The translations under genes and the position numbers were made by a program. The notes below the pieces were generated by a model. The model saw only the letters and a list, made by a program, of their open reading frames with translations. It did no database searches and was not told where the DNA came from. This document shows, one piece after another, positions 24,581 through 34,100 of a stretch of 64,000 bases of DNA. The stretch comes from Streptomyces zhihengii (GTDB taxonomy: Bacteria; Actinomycetota; Actinomycetes; Streptomycetales; Streptomycetaceae): positions 6,525,953 to 6,589,952 of the forward strand of contig NZ_JAFEJA010000001.1 of assembly GCF_016919245.1 (NCBI RefSeq). The letters run 5' to 3'. Within the stretch, counting starts at the first letter, position 1. Each line of letters starts with the position of its first letter.

Positions 24581-25825
24581 TCAGTAGCGCAGATACCTCC
24601 TGCGCACGGCGCGGAACGCGGCCAGATCGGCCGCCCAGGCCCCGACGACCTCGTCGGTGTCCGCGCCGGCGTCGATCAGCGTGCGCACCGAGGTGGTGCC
24701 GGTGAGCTTGTCGATCCAGTTGTCCGGCCGCCAGGCGAATCCGCTCCAGCTCGCCTTGGCCGTCACCAGCAGCCCGATGCCGGCGCGCACCGGGTCGAAG
24801 GACGCGCGGTCGTGCACGTGCACCTGGACGCCGCCCACGGTCCTGCCCTGGAACTTGGAGAACGTGGGCGCGAAGTAGGCCTCGCGGAAGCGGACTCCGG
24901 GCAGTTCCAGCGCGTTCGCCGCCTCGGCCCAGTGCCGGTCGACGCCCTCGGCGCCCAGCAGTTCGAACGGCCGGGTGGTGCCGCGCCCCTCGGAGAGGTT
25001 GGTGCCCTCGAAGAGGCAGGTGCCGGAGTAGACGACGGCGGTCTCCGGGGTGGGCATGTTGGGGCTCGGCGGCACCCAGGGCAGCCCGGTCTCGTCGAAG
25101 AAGTCGGTGCGCCGCCAGCCCTTCATGGTGACCACGGACAGGTCCACCGGCTGCGTCAGGAACTCGCCGTTGAACAGCAGCGCCAGCTCGGCGACGGTCA
25201 TGCCGTGCGCCTGCGCGATGGGCTCCCGGCCGACGAAGGTGGCGAACCGCTTGTCGAGGACCGGGCCGAGGGCGGCCCGCCCGGTCACCGGGTTCGGCCG
25301 GTCCAGCACCACGAACCGCTTGCCGGCCAGCGCGGCGGCCTCCATGCAGTCGAACAGCGTCCAGATGTAGGTGTAGAAGCGGGCGCCGGCGTCCTGGATG
25401 TCGAAGACGACGGTGTCCACGCCCGAGGCGGTGAAGACGTCCGCCAGCGGCCGGCCGCTCTTCAGGTACGTGTCGTAGACCGGCAGTCCGGTGGCCGGGT
25501 CGTCGTAGCGGCCCTCGGAGCCGCCGGCCTGCGCGGTGCCGCGGAACCCGTGCTCGGGGCCGAAGACCGCGATCAGGTCCACCCGCTCGTCGGCGTGCAT
25601 CACGTCCACGATGTGGCGCACGTCGCGGGTGATGCCCGTCGGGTTGGTCACCACCCCGACGCGCTCGCCCGCCAGGGCCGCGTAGCCGTCCGCCGCGAGC
25701 CGCTCGAATCCCGTGCGCACCGCGCGGCCCCGGTCGCCGTGGGCGGCGGCGGTCGGGGCGGCGGCCGCGAGGGCCCCCACCGCACCGCCGCCCGCGGCCA
25801 GCAAACCCCGTCTGGACAGGCTCAT
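24581..25825 (-). CDS. namZ: NamZ-type exo-beta-N-acetylmuramidase (DUF1343), Tat-exported
   Basis: 414 residues. The N-terminus SLSRRGLLAAGGGAVGAL is a twin-arginine signal. The DUF1343 blocks follow: VGVVTNPTGITRD, AVFGPEHGFRG, GLPVYDTY, VVFDIQDAGARFYTYIWTL, WVPPSPNMPTPETAVVYSGT and FEGTNLSEGRGTTRPFE. Family members release MurNAc from the non-reducing end of peptidoglycan fragments. ATG 25825 follows GGAGG. It probably works in cell-wall turnover outside the membrane. Confidence 0.9.
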   Translation of the reverse strand: MSLSRRGLLAAGGGAVGALAAAAPTAAAHGDRGRAVRTGFERLAADGYAALAGERVGVVTNPTGITRDVRHIVDVMHADERVDLIAVFGPEHGFRGTAQAGGSEGRYDDPATGLPVYDTYLKSGRPLADVFTASGVDTVVFDIQDAGARFYTYIWTLFDCMEAAALAGKRFVVLDRPNPVTGRAALGPVLDKRFATFVGREPIAQAHGMTVAELALLFNGEFLTQPVDLSVVTMKGWRRTDFFDETGLPWVPPSPNMPTPETAVVYSGTCLFEGTNLSEGRGTTRPFELLGAEGVDRHWAEAANALELPGVRFREAYFAPTFSKFQGRTVGGVQVHVHDRASFDPVRAGIGLLVTAKASWSGFAWRPDNWIDKLTGTTSVRTLIDAGADTDEVVGAWAADLAAFRAVRRRYLRY

Positions 25826-25933
25826 CGGGCTACCTCCGTGATCGCCGTCTGTCATGGCCACGCAGGCTAGCGCTCCTGACGCCCGCCGGGAACGACCTCG
25901 GCGGCACCCGTGTGCCCGACCCCTTCCCCCGGC

Positions 25934-25952
25934 ACATACCGACCGGTTAGTC
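25934..25952. promoter_or_regulatory. Probable operator of the TetR at 28453
   Basis: ACATACCGACCGGTTAGTC lies 39 bp before the SDR start. It matches the reverse complement of 34101-34119, upstream of the kinase/acyl-CoA dehydrogenase operon, at 16 of 19 positions. Confidence 0.65.
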
Positions 25953-25990
25953 TGCCCGCAGAGCCGAGGACCTGCGAAGGGCGGAGTGTG

Positions 25991-26755
25991 ATGAGTACGG
26001 TGCGGGGCGCGGGAGTTGTGGTCACGGGCGCGGGCGGCGGCATAGGCGCCGCGCTCGCCCGGCGGTTCGCCGCCGAGGGCGCCCGGGTCGTGGTCAACGA
26101 CATCGACGCCGCCAAGGCCGAGGCCGTCGCCGCCGACGTCGGCGGCACCGCCGTCCCCGGCGACGCCTCCGGCATCGTGGAAGCCGCCCGCGAGGCGCTC
26201 GGCGGCACCGTCGACGTCTACTGCGCCAACGCCGGCCTGGGCTCCGGCGGGGACGCCTTCGCCGACGAGGACGTGTGGGCCGCCGCCTGGGACGTCAACG
26301 TCATGGCGCACGTCCGCGCGAGCCGCGCCCTGCTCCCCGACTGGCTGGAGCGCGGCAGCGGGACCTTCGTCTCCACCGTCTCCGCCGCCGGACTGCTGAC
26401 CATGATCGGCGCCGCCCCGTACAGCGTCACCAAGCACGGCGCCCTCGCCTACGCCGAGTGGCTCTCCCTCACCTACCGCCACCGCGGCCTCAAGGTCCAC
26501 GCCATCTGCCCCCAGGGCGTGCGCACCGACATGCTCGCCGCCACCGGATCGGCCGGCGACATCGTCCTGAAGCCCACCGCGATCGAGCCCGAGGACGTCG
26601 CCGACGCCCTCTTCGACGCGATGGCCGAGGACCGCTTCCTGGTCCTGCCGCACCCCGAGGTGGCGGGCTACTACCGGGCCAGGGCCGCCGAGACGGACAA
26701 GTGGCTCGGCGGCATGAACCACCTCCAGCGCAAGTGGGAGGAGGTCTCCCGGTGA
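25991..26755 (+). CDS. Short-chain dehydrogenase/reductase
   Basis: 254 residues. The cofactor motif is TGAGGGIG, the NAG-like block CANAGLG, and the catalytic Ser/Tyr/Lys lie in STVSAAG and YSVTKHG. The conserved Asp after the second strand (NDID) favours NAD(H). Its stop overlaps the next start (GTGA), so it is coupled to an acyl-CoA ligase. Given the linked kinase and acyl-CoA dehydrogenase it could interconvert 4-keto and 4-hydroxy acyl-CoA; this is inference. Confidence 0.9.
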   Translation: MSTVRGAGVVVTGAGGGIGAALARRFAAEGARVVVNDIDAAKAEAVAADVGGTAVPGDASGIVEAAREALGGTVDVYCANAGLGSGGDAFADEDVWAAAWDVNVMAHVRASRALLPDWLERGSGTFVSTVSAAGLLTMIGAAPYSVTKHGALAYAEWLSLTYRHRGLKVHAICPQGVRTDMLAATGSAGDIVLKPTAIEPEDVADALFDAMAEDRFLVLPHPEVAGYYRARAAETDKWLGGMNHLQRKWEEVSR

Positions 26756-28404
26756 GCTCCGTCTACGCCGCGCGCCCCTGGCTCGGCCGCCTGAGCGAGG
26801 CCCAGCGCGCCCCCGTCGACCCGCCCCCGAGCGTGCTGGGCGCCTTCCGCGCCGCCGCCGCCCGCGCCCCCGGCAGGACCGCGCTCGCCTACTTCGACGG
26901 CCGCCTCACCTACGGGGAGACCGACACGCTCTCCGACTCCGTCGCCGGGCACCTCGCCGCCCGCGGCATCGCCCCCGGCGACCGGGTCGCGCTCATGCTC
27001 CAGAACACCCCGCACTTCGTGATCGCCCTGCTCGGCGCGTGGAAGGCCGGCGCCACCGTCGTCCCGCTGAACCCGATGTACAAGAGCGGCGAGGTCTCCC
27101 ACGTCCTCGCCGACGCCGGGGCCGCGGCCCTCGTCTGCTCCGACCGGGCCTGGGAGGCGTATCTGCGCGACTGCGCCGCCGCCTCCCCGGTGCGCGTCGT
27201 CCTCACCGCCTGCGAACTCGACCTCCAGACCCGCGGCGACACCCGGGTCCTCGGCTTCGCCCGCGAGACGCCCGCCGCCGACGCCGACGACCTGCTCGAC
27301 GCCGCCCGCGGCGGCCTGCCCGCACCCGGAGTCCCCGAGCCCGCCGCCGGCGACACGGCCCTCATCAGCTACACCTCCGGCACCAGCGGCACCCCCAAGG
27401 GCGCGATGAACCCGCACGGCGCCCTCGCCTACAACGCCGAACGCCAGCGCACCGGCCACCCCGTGCCCGAGGGCGCCTGCTACTACGCGCTCGCGCCGCT
27501 GTTCCACATCACCGGCATGGTCTGCCAGCTCGCCGCCTGCTTCGCGAACGCCGGCACCCTCGCGCTCACCTACCGCTTCGACGCCGGGGTCGTCCTCGAC
27601 GCCTTCGCCGAGCACCGGCCCGCCTACACCGTCGGCCCCTCCACCGCCTTCATGGCGCTGGCCGCCCACCCGGCCGTCACCCCGGACCACTTCGCCTCCT
27701 TCGCCGTGATCTCCTCGGGCGGCGCGCCGCTGCCGCCCGCGCTGGTCGAGGGCTTCCGCGAGCGCTTCGGCCCCTACATCCGCAACGGCTACGGCCTCAC
27801 CGAGTGCACCGCGCCCTGCGCCGCCGTGCCCCCGGAGCACGAGGCCCCGGTCGACCCCGCCTCCGGCACGCTCTCCGTCGGCGTCCCCGGCCCCGACACG
27901 ATCGTGCGCATCCTCGACGAGCTGGGCGACGAGGTCCCCCTCGGCGAGCAGGGCGAGATCGCCGTCCGCGGACCGCAGGTCGTCCCCGGCTACTGGGGAC
28001 TGCCCGAGGCGAGCGCCCAGGCCTTCCCCGGCGGCGAACTGCGCACCGGCGACATCGGGTTCATGGACACCGACGGCTGGCTGTACGTCGTCGACCGCAA
28101 GAAGGACATGATCAACGCCTCCGGCTTCAAGGTGTGGCCGCGCGAGGTGGAGGACGTCCTGTACACCCACCCCGCCGTGCGGGAGGCGGCCGTCGTCGGC
28201 GTGCCCGACGCCTACCGGGGCGAGACGGTCCGGGCCTACGTCAGCCTGCGCCCCGGCGCGGAGGTGGCGCCCGGCGAGCTCTCCGCCTACTGCGAGCAGC
28301 GGCTCGCGGCGTACAAGTACCCCCGTGACGTGACGGTCCTGCCGGAACTCCCGAAGACCACGAGTGGGAAGATCCTCAGGCGGGAACTGCGTTCGCAAGC
28401 GTAG
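26752..28404 (+). CDS. Acyl-CoA synthetase (FadD-like, AMP-forming)
   Basis: 550 residues from GTG 26752. It has the adenylate-forming P-loop YTSGTSGTPKGAM, the adenine motif NGYGLTECTAP, the RTGDIGFMD block and the C-terminal Lys in PKTTSGKILRREL. It activates a carboxylic acid to the acyl-CoA using ATP. It lies between an SDR and a TetR regulator in one operon, behind the operator at 25934. Chain length is unknown; a short hydroxy- or keto-acid would fit the linked genes. Confidence 0.92.
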   Translation: MSSVYAARPWLGRLSEAQRAPVDPPPSVLGAFRAAAARAPGRTALAYFDGRLTYGETDTLSDSVAGHLAARGIAPGDRVALMLQNTPHFVIALLGAWKAGATVVPLNPMYKSGEVSHVLADAGAAALVCSDRAWEAYLRDCAAASPVRVVLTACELDLQTRGDTRVLGFARETPAADADDLLDAARGGLPAPGVPEPAAGDTALISYTSGTSGTPKGAMNPHGALAYNAERQRTGHPVPEGACYYALAPLFHITGMVCQLAACFANAGTLALTYRFDAGVVLDAFAEHRPAYTVGPSTAFMALAAHPAVTPDHFASFAVISSGGAPLPPALVEGFRERFGPYIRNGYGLTECTAPCAAVPPEHEAPVDPASGTLSVGVPGPDTIVRILDELGDEVPLGEQGEIAVRGPQVVPGYWGLPEASAQAFPGGELRTGDIGFMDTDGWLYVVDRKKDMINASGFKVWPREVEDVLYTHPAVREAAVVGVPDAYRGETVRAYVSLRPGAEVAPGELSAYCEQRLAAYKYPRDVTVLPELPKTTSGKILRRELRSQA

Positions 28405-28452
28405 AGACCGGCCCGGCACCAGAGGAAATCAAGACGAAAGGCGGGTGGCGCG

Positions 28453-29046
28453 ATGGCCAGGACCACGGACGGGGAGGGGACCCCCGTACCGCAGAGACTG
28501 CTGGCCACCGCCACCCGCCTGTTCGCGGAGCAGGGGTACGACCGCACCTCGGTCCAGGAGATCGTGGAGAAGGCCGGCGTCACCAAGGGCGCCCTCTACC
28601 ACTACTTCGGCTCCAAGGAGGACCTCCTCCAGGAGGTCTACGCCCGCGTCCTGCGCGTCCAGCAGGAACGCCTCGACGCCTACGCGGACGCCGACGAACC
28701 GATCGAGGACCGGCTGCGGGGCGCCGCGGCCGACGTCGTCGTCACCACCATCGACAACCTCGACGACGCGGCGATCTTCTTCCGCTCCATGCACCACCTG
28801 AGCCCCGAGAAGCACAAGCAGGTCCGCGCCGAGCGCCGCCGCTACCACGAGCGCTTCCGGGCCCTGGTGGAGGAGGGGCAGCGCAGCGGCGTCTTCTCCA
28901 CGGCCACCCCCGCCGACCTCGTCGTCGACTACCACTTCGGCTCGGTCCACCACCTCTCGACGTGGTACCGCCCCGACGGCCCCCTCACCAAGCAGCAGGT
29001 CGCCGACCACCTCGCCGACCTCCTCCTGCGCGCGCTGCGCCCGTAG
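28453..29046 (+). CDS. TetR-family regulator of the SDR/FadD and APH/ACAD operons
   Basis: 197 residues. The helix-turn-helix is SVQEIVEKAGVTKGALYHYF; the C-terminal part (FRSMHHLSPEKHKQVRAER) is typical of acyl-CoA-sensing TetR proteins. It is the third gene of the operon and so probably autoregulated through the site at 25934. The matching site at 34101 suggests that it also controls the minus-strand operon at 31805-34047. Confidence 0.88.
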   Translation: MARTTDGEGTPVPQRLLATATRLFAEQGYDRTSVQEIVEKAGVTKGALYHYFGSKEDLLQEVYARVLRVQQERLDAYADADEPIEDRLRGAAADVVVTTIDNLDDAAIFFRSMHHLSPEKHKQVRAERRRYHERFRALVEEGQRSGVFSTATPADLVVDYHFGSVHHLSTWYRPDGPLTKQQVADHLADLLLRALRP

Positions 29047-29183
29047 GGCGCAGCGCGGAAGTCCCTCCTGGCCCGCGTCCCTCCTGGCCCGCGGGCGGAC
29101 GGAGCTGCTTCGGCAGCACGCCCCGGACCGGCCGCGGCCGCCCAGCGGTGGCCCGGTCCGCCCGGCCGGGCCACGCTGGATTC

Positions 29184-29333
29184 ATGGCCACCCGCCTGCC
29201 GGCGCTGTGGAGCACGGCCTACGGCTCCACCCCCCACCGGCTCCGCCGGGCCCTCGCCCGGGCCGCGCTCCGCGTCGCGCGCTTCGCCCGCGAGCTGGCC
29301 CTGGCGGACCACACACCGGGCGGCGGGTACTGA
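29184..29333 (+). CDS. Possible small basic protein, 49 residues
   Basis: ATG 29184 opens a frame encoding a basic helix (RLRRALARAALRVARFAREL) and ending HTPGGGY. There is no good ribosome site and no family that I recognise. It may be a real small gene or chance. Confidence 0.25.
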   Translation: MATRLPALWSTAYGSTPHRLRRALARAALRVARFARELALADHTPGGGY

Positions 29334-29362
29334 CCCGAGGGCTCACCGCGGGCCATCCGCCT

Positions 29363-29400
29363 CCGCGTACAACCCTCGCGCCCGCGTACAACCCTCGCGC
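29363..29400. repeat. 19-bp direct duplication
   Basis: CCGCGTACAACCCTCGCGC occurs twice back to back, between the small possible gene and the FG-GAP gene. Confidence 0.7.
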
Positions 29401-29458
29401 CCGCCCGGAGGTCTGATCCTGCGCGCGCAGCGTGCGCGCCCGGTCTCCTGGGGGAAAT

Positions 29459-31675
29459 GTGCCTCGCACCCGTACGGCCCGGCGGCTCGCCGCGGCCGTC
29501 TCCACCGTCCTCGCCGTCACGCTCGGAGCCGGCGGCATGAGCGCCCCGGCCCTGGCCGCGTCCCCCGTGTCCGCGGTCGCCGCGCCGGCGGAGGCGGGGG
29601 CGCGCGCCACGGCCGACGAGGGCGTGTCGCCGTTCCCCGCCGGCTTCAGGCTCACCGGGGCGACCGCGACGGGGTACCTGGTCAGGTCCGAGACGTCACT
29701 GGAGCACCGCTGGGTCAGCGCCGCGGACGGCGAGCACACGACCCTGGCGTCCTCCTCGGCGGCCAACGCCACAGGCATCGGGGACCTGGTGGTGGACCGC
29801 GCGCCGAACGCGGCCGTGCTGCGCGACATGGCCGCCGGCACCCAACTGCTGCGTGTGGCCTTCCCCGTGGGCTCGGGCATCTCCTACGCGGGTGGGGCGG
29901 GCCGGACGATCTTCACCACCGTCGTCGACGAGGGCGGCCGGACCGTCCTGCGCGGGCACGGCGTGGACGGCGTGGTCACCCCGCTCACCGGGCTGCCCGC
30001 CGGCGCCACCGCGATCGCCGTCGGCGCCGCCACCCCGGAACACGCCCTCGTCACCTTCACCGCGGCGTCGGGGGAGCGCACCTGGGGCTTCGTGGACCTG
30101 GCCGCGTCCACCGTCTCCGTCCACGGGCCGATTCCCCCGGCGGGCCTCAAGGGGGACGTGGCCGTCTCCCGCACCCACCTCGCCTGGGTCGAGGAGGAGG
30201 GCTCGAAGGGATCGGTGGTCGTCGTGACCCGCGCCACCGGAACGACCCAGCGGATCCCGCTCGGCGCCTCGGCGTACGGCGTCGAGATCGGTTTGGCCGG
30301 CGACTGGCTGACCTACGGCGAGCGCGGCGGGCACACCTCCGGGACCCCGGACCCGATGCACGCGCTGACCGCGCGCCACCTGACGAACGGGACCGTCCGC
30401 CGGCTGCTCGACCACGTGAACTCGGCGGCCACGGGCCCCGACGGCTCCCTGTACGTGCGCGGCGGCACGGTGGCGAAGGGCGAGGGCGTCTACCGCGTCG
30501 CGCCGCCGGCGGCCGGCGGGGCCCCGTCCGCGGAACTCGTGGCGACGACGGGCGAGTCCACGGCGCTCAGCCTGCGCGGCCACGACATCGGGTCCGTGAT
30601 CGACCTCGACGCACCGCACGGGCAGCGCGCGCTGACCTGGCGGCTGTCACGTCACAACGCGGACCTCACGGGGACGCTGCGGCACGTGCGCACCGGGAAG
30701 ACCATGCGCTTCTCCGTCACCCACCCGTACACGCCCGACTACACCTTCCCGTGGCAGGGCGACCTGGGCTTCGACGAAAGGGTGTCCGCCTACAACGGCG
30801 AGTACACCTGGGAGTTCACCGCCCGTCCGCTGAACGGCATCGGCCCCGACCTGAAGGCGTCCGGCCGCTTCACCGTCACGCGCGCCCCCTCCGCGCACGA
30901 CTTCACGGACAACGGCGCCCCCGACCTCCTCGCCCGGGACGCCGGCGGCCGGCTCTGGCGGCTCGACACCGACTACTGGGCCTACGCCGACCAGCTCGAC
31001 GGCACGGACCGGGCGCTCGTCGGCGGCGGATGGAACACCTACGACCTGATCGAGTCCGCCGGGGACCTCGCCGGGGCACGCACCGACGACCTGGTGGCCC
31101 GGGACCGCTCGGGCGTGCTGTGGCTGTACCTCGGCAAGGGCGACGGCACCTTCACCGCCCGCACCCGGGTCGGCGGCGGCTGGGGCGGCTACACCTCCGT
31201 CGCCGCGGGCGGCGACCTCACCGGCGACGGCCGCGCCGACCTCGTCGCGTCCGACGCGTCCGGTGTCCTGTGGCTCCACCGGGGCACCGGCGACCGGAGC
31301 GCGCCGTTCGCCGCCCGCACCCGGGTCGGCGGCGGCTGGGGGATCTACGACAGCCTCACCCTGGCGGGCGACCTGGCCGGGGCGAAGGCCGGCGACCTGC
31401 TGGCCCGGGACCACTCGGGCGTGCTCTGGCTGTACCTCGGCAAGGGGGACGGCACCTTCACCGCCCGGACCCGGGTCGGCGGCGGCTGGGGAGCGATGCC
31501 GCAGCTCGTCGCCATCGGCGACGCCGACCGCGACGGACGGGCGGACCTGCTGACCGTCGGCTCGGACGGCCTCAAGTGGCTGTACAAGGGCACCGGCGAC
31601 CGCGCCGTGCCCTTCCGGCAGCGCAGCCTCGCCAACCTGGTCCTCCCGGAGTGGGACGGCAACCACCTGGTCTGA
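29459..31675 (+). CDS. Secreted FG-GAP/VCBS repeat protein
   Basis: 738 residues from GTG 29459 (GGGGGA upstream). A Sec signal (RLAAAVSTVLAVTLGAGG) ends near ALAA. Residues about 40-480 look like a beta-propeller or similar all-beta region without motifs I know. From about residue 485 come four FG-GAP/VCBS-like repeats with DNGAPDLLARDAGGRLW, TGDGRADLVASDASGVLW and similar Asp-rich calcium loops, each followed by TRVGGGWG. The protein is extracellular; carbohydrate or surface binding is typical for such repeats. The function is unknown. Confidence 0.85.
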   Translation: MPRTRTARRLAAAVSTVLAVTLGAGGMSAPALAASPVSAVAAPAEAGARATADEGVSPFPAGFRLTGATATGYLVRSETSLEHRWVSAADGEHTTLASSSAANATGIGDLVVDRAPNAAVLRDMAAGTQLLRVAFPVGSGISYAGGAGRTIFTTVVDEGGRTVLRGHGVDGVVTPLTGLPAGATAIAVGAATPEHALVTFTAASGERTWGFVDLAASTVSVHGPIPPAGLKGDVAVSRTHLAWVEEEGSKGSVVVVTRATGTTQRIPLGASAYGVEIGLAGDWLTYGERGGHTSGTPDPMHALTARHLTNGTVRRLLDHVNSAATGPDGSLYVRGGTVAKGEGVYRVAPPAAGGAPSAELVATTGESTALSLRGHDIGSVIDLDAPHGQRALTWRLSRHNADLTGTLRHVRTGKTMRFSVTHPYTPDYTFPWQGDLGFDERVSAYNGEYTWEFTARPLNGIGPDLKASGRFTVTRAPSAHDFTDNGAPDLLARDAGGRLWRLDTDYWAYADQLDGTDRALVGGGWNTYDLIESAGDLAGARTDDLVARDRSGVLWLYLGKGDGTFTARTRVGGGWGGYTSVAAGGDLTGDGRADLVASDASGVLWLHRGTGDRSAPFAARTRVGGGWGIYDSLTLAGDLAGAKAGDLLARDHSGVLWLYLGKGDGTFTARTRVGGGWGAMPQLVAIGDADRDGRADLLTVGSDGLKWLYKGTGDRAVPFRQRSLANLVLPEWDGNHLV

Positions 31676-31681
31676 GCCGGC

Positions 31682-31740
31682 GCGCGACGGACGGACGCGC
31701 TCGGACGGAGGCGCGCGACGGACGGACGCGCTCGGACGGA
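31682..31740. repeat. 31-bp tandem duplication of a GACGGACG-rich unit
   Basis: GCGCGACGGACGGACGCGCT and the following bases repeat at 31682 and 31713. GACGGAC-type short repeats continue to 31790. They lie between convergent genes and probably arose by slippage. Confidence 0.65.
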
Positions 31741-31804
31741 CGCGCGGAGGGGCAGACGGACGCGCGGACGGACGGACCGCGTCCGCCCGTCCGCGCAGAG
31801 GGCC

Positions 31805-33019
31805 TCAGAGGTAGCGCTTCAGCTCCCGGCGGGCCAGGGAGCGCTGGTGCACCTCGTCGGGGCCGTCCGCCAGCTTCAGGGTGCGGGCCGACGCCCACAG
31901 CTCCGCCAGCGGGAAGTCCTGGCTGACGCCGCCCGCGCCGTGCACCTGGACCGCCTTGTCGAGGATGTCCACCACGGCACGCGGCGTCGCGATCTTGATG
32001 GCCTGGATCTCGGTGTGCGCCCCGCGGTTGCCCACGGTGTCCATCAGCCAGGCGGTCTTCAGCACCAGCAGCCGGAGCTGCTCCACGGTGACCCGGGCGT
32101 CGGCGATCCAGTTCTGGACCACGCCCTGCTGGGCGAGCGCCTTGCCGAACGCCTCACGGGAGACCGCGCGCCGGCACATCAGCTCGATCGCCCGCTCGGC
32201 CATGCCGATCAGGCGCATGCAGTGGTGGATGCGGCCGGGCCCGAGGCGGGCCTGGGCGATGGCGAAGCCGCCGCCCTCCTCGCCGATCAGGTTGGAGGCG
32301 GGGACCCGGGCGTCGGTGAAGACGACCTCGGCGTGGCCGCCGTGGGAGTGGTCCTCGTAGCCGTACACCTGCATCGCGCGCCGGATCTCGACGCCCGGGG
32401 TGTCGCGCGGCACCAGGATCATCGACTGCTGGCGCCGGATGTCCTCGCCGTCCGGGTCGGTCTTGCCCATCACGATGAAGATCTCGCACTTGGGGTTCAT
32501 CGCCCCGGAGATGTACCACTTGCGGCCGTTGACGACGTAGTCGTCGCCGTCCCGGTCGATCCGGGTGCGGATGTTCGTCGCGTCGGAGGAGGCGACCTCC
32601 GGCTCGGTCATCGCGAAGGCGGAACGGATCTCCCCGGCGAGCAGCGGCTCCAGCCACTGCTTCTTCTGCTCCGCGCTGCCGAACTGCGACAGCACCTCCA
32701 TGTTCCCGGTGTCCGGGGCGGCGCAGTTCAGCGCGGTGGGCGCGAGATGGGGGCTGCGGCCGGTGATCTCGGCGAGCGGCGCGTACTGGAGGTTGGTCAG
32801 ACCGGCGCCGTACTCGGAGTCGGGGAGGAAGAGGTTCCACAGGCCCTGCCTGCGGGCCTCCGCCTTGAGCTCCTCGACGATCGCGGGGGTGTCCCACGGG
32901 GAGGCGAGACGGGCGCGCTGCTCGTGCTCGATCTCCTCGGCCGGGTGGACGTGCTCGTCCATGAAGGCCAGCAGCCGGGCGCGGAGTTCCTCGGTGCGGG
33001 CGTCGAATGCGAAGTCCAT
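31805..33019 (-). CDS. Acyl-CoA dehydrogenase, ACAD10/11 type
   Basis: 404 residues. FAD-contact motifs FAMTEPEVASSDATN and KWYISGAMNPKCEIF, then LGPGRIHHCMRLIGMAERA, and the C-terminal VHGAGGVSQDFPLAELWA. The wording fits the ACAD10/11-like clade rather than classic medium-chain enzymes; in that clade the partner kinase is fused or adjacent. Here the kinase gene is 8 bp upstream. Together they could convert a phosphorylated 4-hydroxyacyl-CoA to an enoyl-CoA. ATG 33019. Confidence 0.9.
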   Translation of the reverse strand: MDFAFDARTEELRARLLAFMDEHVHPAEEIEHEQRARLASPWDTPAIVEELKAEARRQGLWNLFLPDSEYGAGLTNLQYAPLAEITGRSPHLAPTALNCAAPDTGNMEVLSQFGSAEQKKQWLEPLLAGEIRSAFAMTEPEVASSDATNIRTRIDRDGDDYVVNGRKWYISGAMNPKCEIFIVMGKTDPDGEDIRRQQSMILVPRDTPGVEIRRAMQVYGYEDHSHGGHAEVVFTDARVPASNLIGEEGGGFAIAQARLGPGRIHHCMRLIGMAERAIELMCRRAVSREAFGKALAQQGVVQNWIADARVTVEQLRLLVLKTAWLMDTVGNRGAHTEIQAIKIATPRAVVDILDKAVQVHGAGGVSQDFPLAELWASARTLKLADGPDEVHQRSLARRELKRYL

Positions 33020-33027
33020 GGGGGCGC

Positions 33028-34047
33028 TCAGCCTTCCTGGAGGGTGGTGAGACCGTGCTCGATGAAGACGGGGACGAGATCGCCGATCCGGTCGAAGCCG
33101 GCGCCGACGGTCTGGCCGAGGGTGTAGCGGTAGTGGATGCCCTCCAGGATCACGGCGAGCTTGAACCAGGCGAAGGCGGTGTACCAGGAGATCGCGGACG
33201 CGTCCCGGCCGGAGCGGGCGGCGTACCGCTCGATCAGTTCGGCCGGGGCGGGGTGTCCGAGGGCGCCCGCGGTGGTGCTGATGGGAGAGCCGGGCAGTTC
33301 GAGCCGGCGGCTGTACATCACCAGCAGACCGAGGTCGGTCAGCGGGTCGCCGAGGGTCGACATCTCCCAGTCGAGCACCGCCTTGATGCGGTCGTCCTCG
33401 CCGATGAGCACGTTGTCGAGGCGGTAGTCGCCGTGCACCACGGTGGGCGCGGGGGAGACGGGCAGCTCGCGCCCGAGCGCCGCGTGCAGCTCGTCGATGC
33501 CGGCCAGCTCCCGGCCGCGCGAGGCGGCGAGCTGCTTGCCCCAGCGGCGGAGCTGCCGGTCGAGGAAGCCCTCCGGCCGGCCGAAGTCCCCGAGGCCGAC
33601 GGCCTCCGGATCGACGGCGTGCAGGTCGACGAGGGTGTCGACGAGACCGAGCACCGCCTCCCGGGTGCGCTCCGGGCCGAGCGGGGCCAGCTCCTCGGCG
33701 GTGCGGTACGGGGTGCCCTCGACGAACTCCATGACGTAGAACGGCGCCCCCAGCACGGAGTCGTCCTCGCACAGCAGCACAGGCTCCGGCACCGGCACGG
33801 CGGTCCCGGCGAGCGCGCTGATGACCCGGTGCTCGCGCTTCATGTCGTGCGCGGTCGCGAGGACATGTCCCAGCGGCGGGCGCCGGACGACCCACCGGTT
33901 CGTCCCGTCGGTGACGGCGTAGGTGAGGTTGGAGCGGCCGCCCTGGATGAGCCGCGCGCTGAGCGGTCCGCTCACCAGCCCCGGTCGTTCGCGGTCGAGA
34001 TGGCCGCGCAACTGCTCGGGGTCGAGGCCCTGTGGGGCTGGGCTCAT
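33028..34047 (-). CDS. APH-family phosphotransferase, likely hydroxyacyl-CoA kinase
   Basis: 339 residues. The aminoglycoside-phosphotransferase fold shows a nucleotide loop (LIQGGRSNLTYAV), the Lys/Arg region WVVRRPP, catalytic loop VVHGDYRLDNVLI and metal motif VLDWEMSTLGDP. It is 8 bp upstream of the acyl-CoA dehydrogenase, and human ACAD10/11 carry the same two domains fused. LvaA of Pseudomonas is such a kinase acting on 4-hydroxyvaleryl-CoA. ATG 34047 follows GGAGGTG. An antibiotic-resistance role is unlikely here. Confidence 0.88.
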   Translation of the reverse strand: MSPAPQGLDPEQLRGHLDRERPGLVSGPLSARLIQGGRSNLTYAVTDGTNRWVVRRPPLGHVLATAHDMKREHRVISALAGTAVPVPEPVLLCEDDSVLGAPFYVMEFVEGTPYRTAEELAPLGPERTREAVLGLVDTLVDLHAVDPEAVGLGDFGRPEGFLDRQLRRWGKQLAASRGRELAGIDELHAALGRELPVSPAPTVVHGDYRLDNVLIGEDDRIKAVLDWEMSTLGDPLTDLGLLVMYSRRLELPGSPISTTAGALGHPAPAELIERYAARSGRDASAISWYTAFAWFKLAVILEGIHYRYTLGQTVGAGFDRIGDLVPVFIEHGLTTLQEG

Positions 34048-34100
34048 GGGGGGCACCTCCGGGGGCGGTTCCGGTCGTCGGTCCTGGACGCGACCATGAT

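Noticed and set aside
31109..31500. Repeated DNA suggesting a mobile element
   Set aside because: The repeats encode the FG-GAP units of the secreted protein and stay in frame; no transposase or terminal repeats are seen.
33028..34047. Aminoglycoside resistance gene
   Set aside because: The APH fold is present, but linkage to an ACAD10/11-like gene and the shared operator point to acyl-CoA metabolism.
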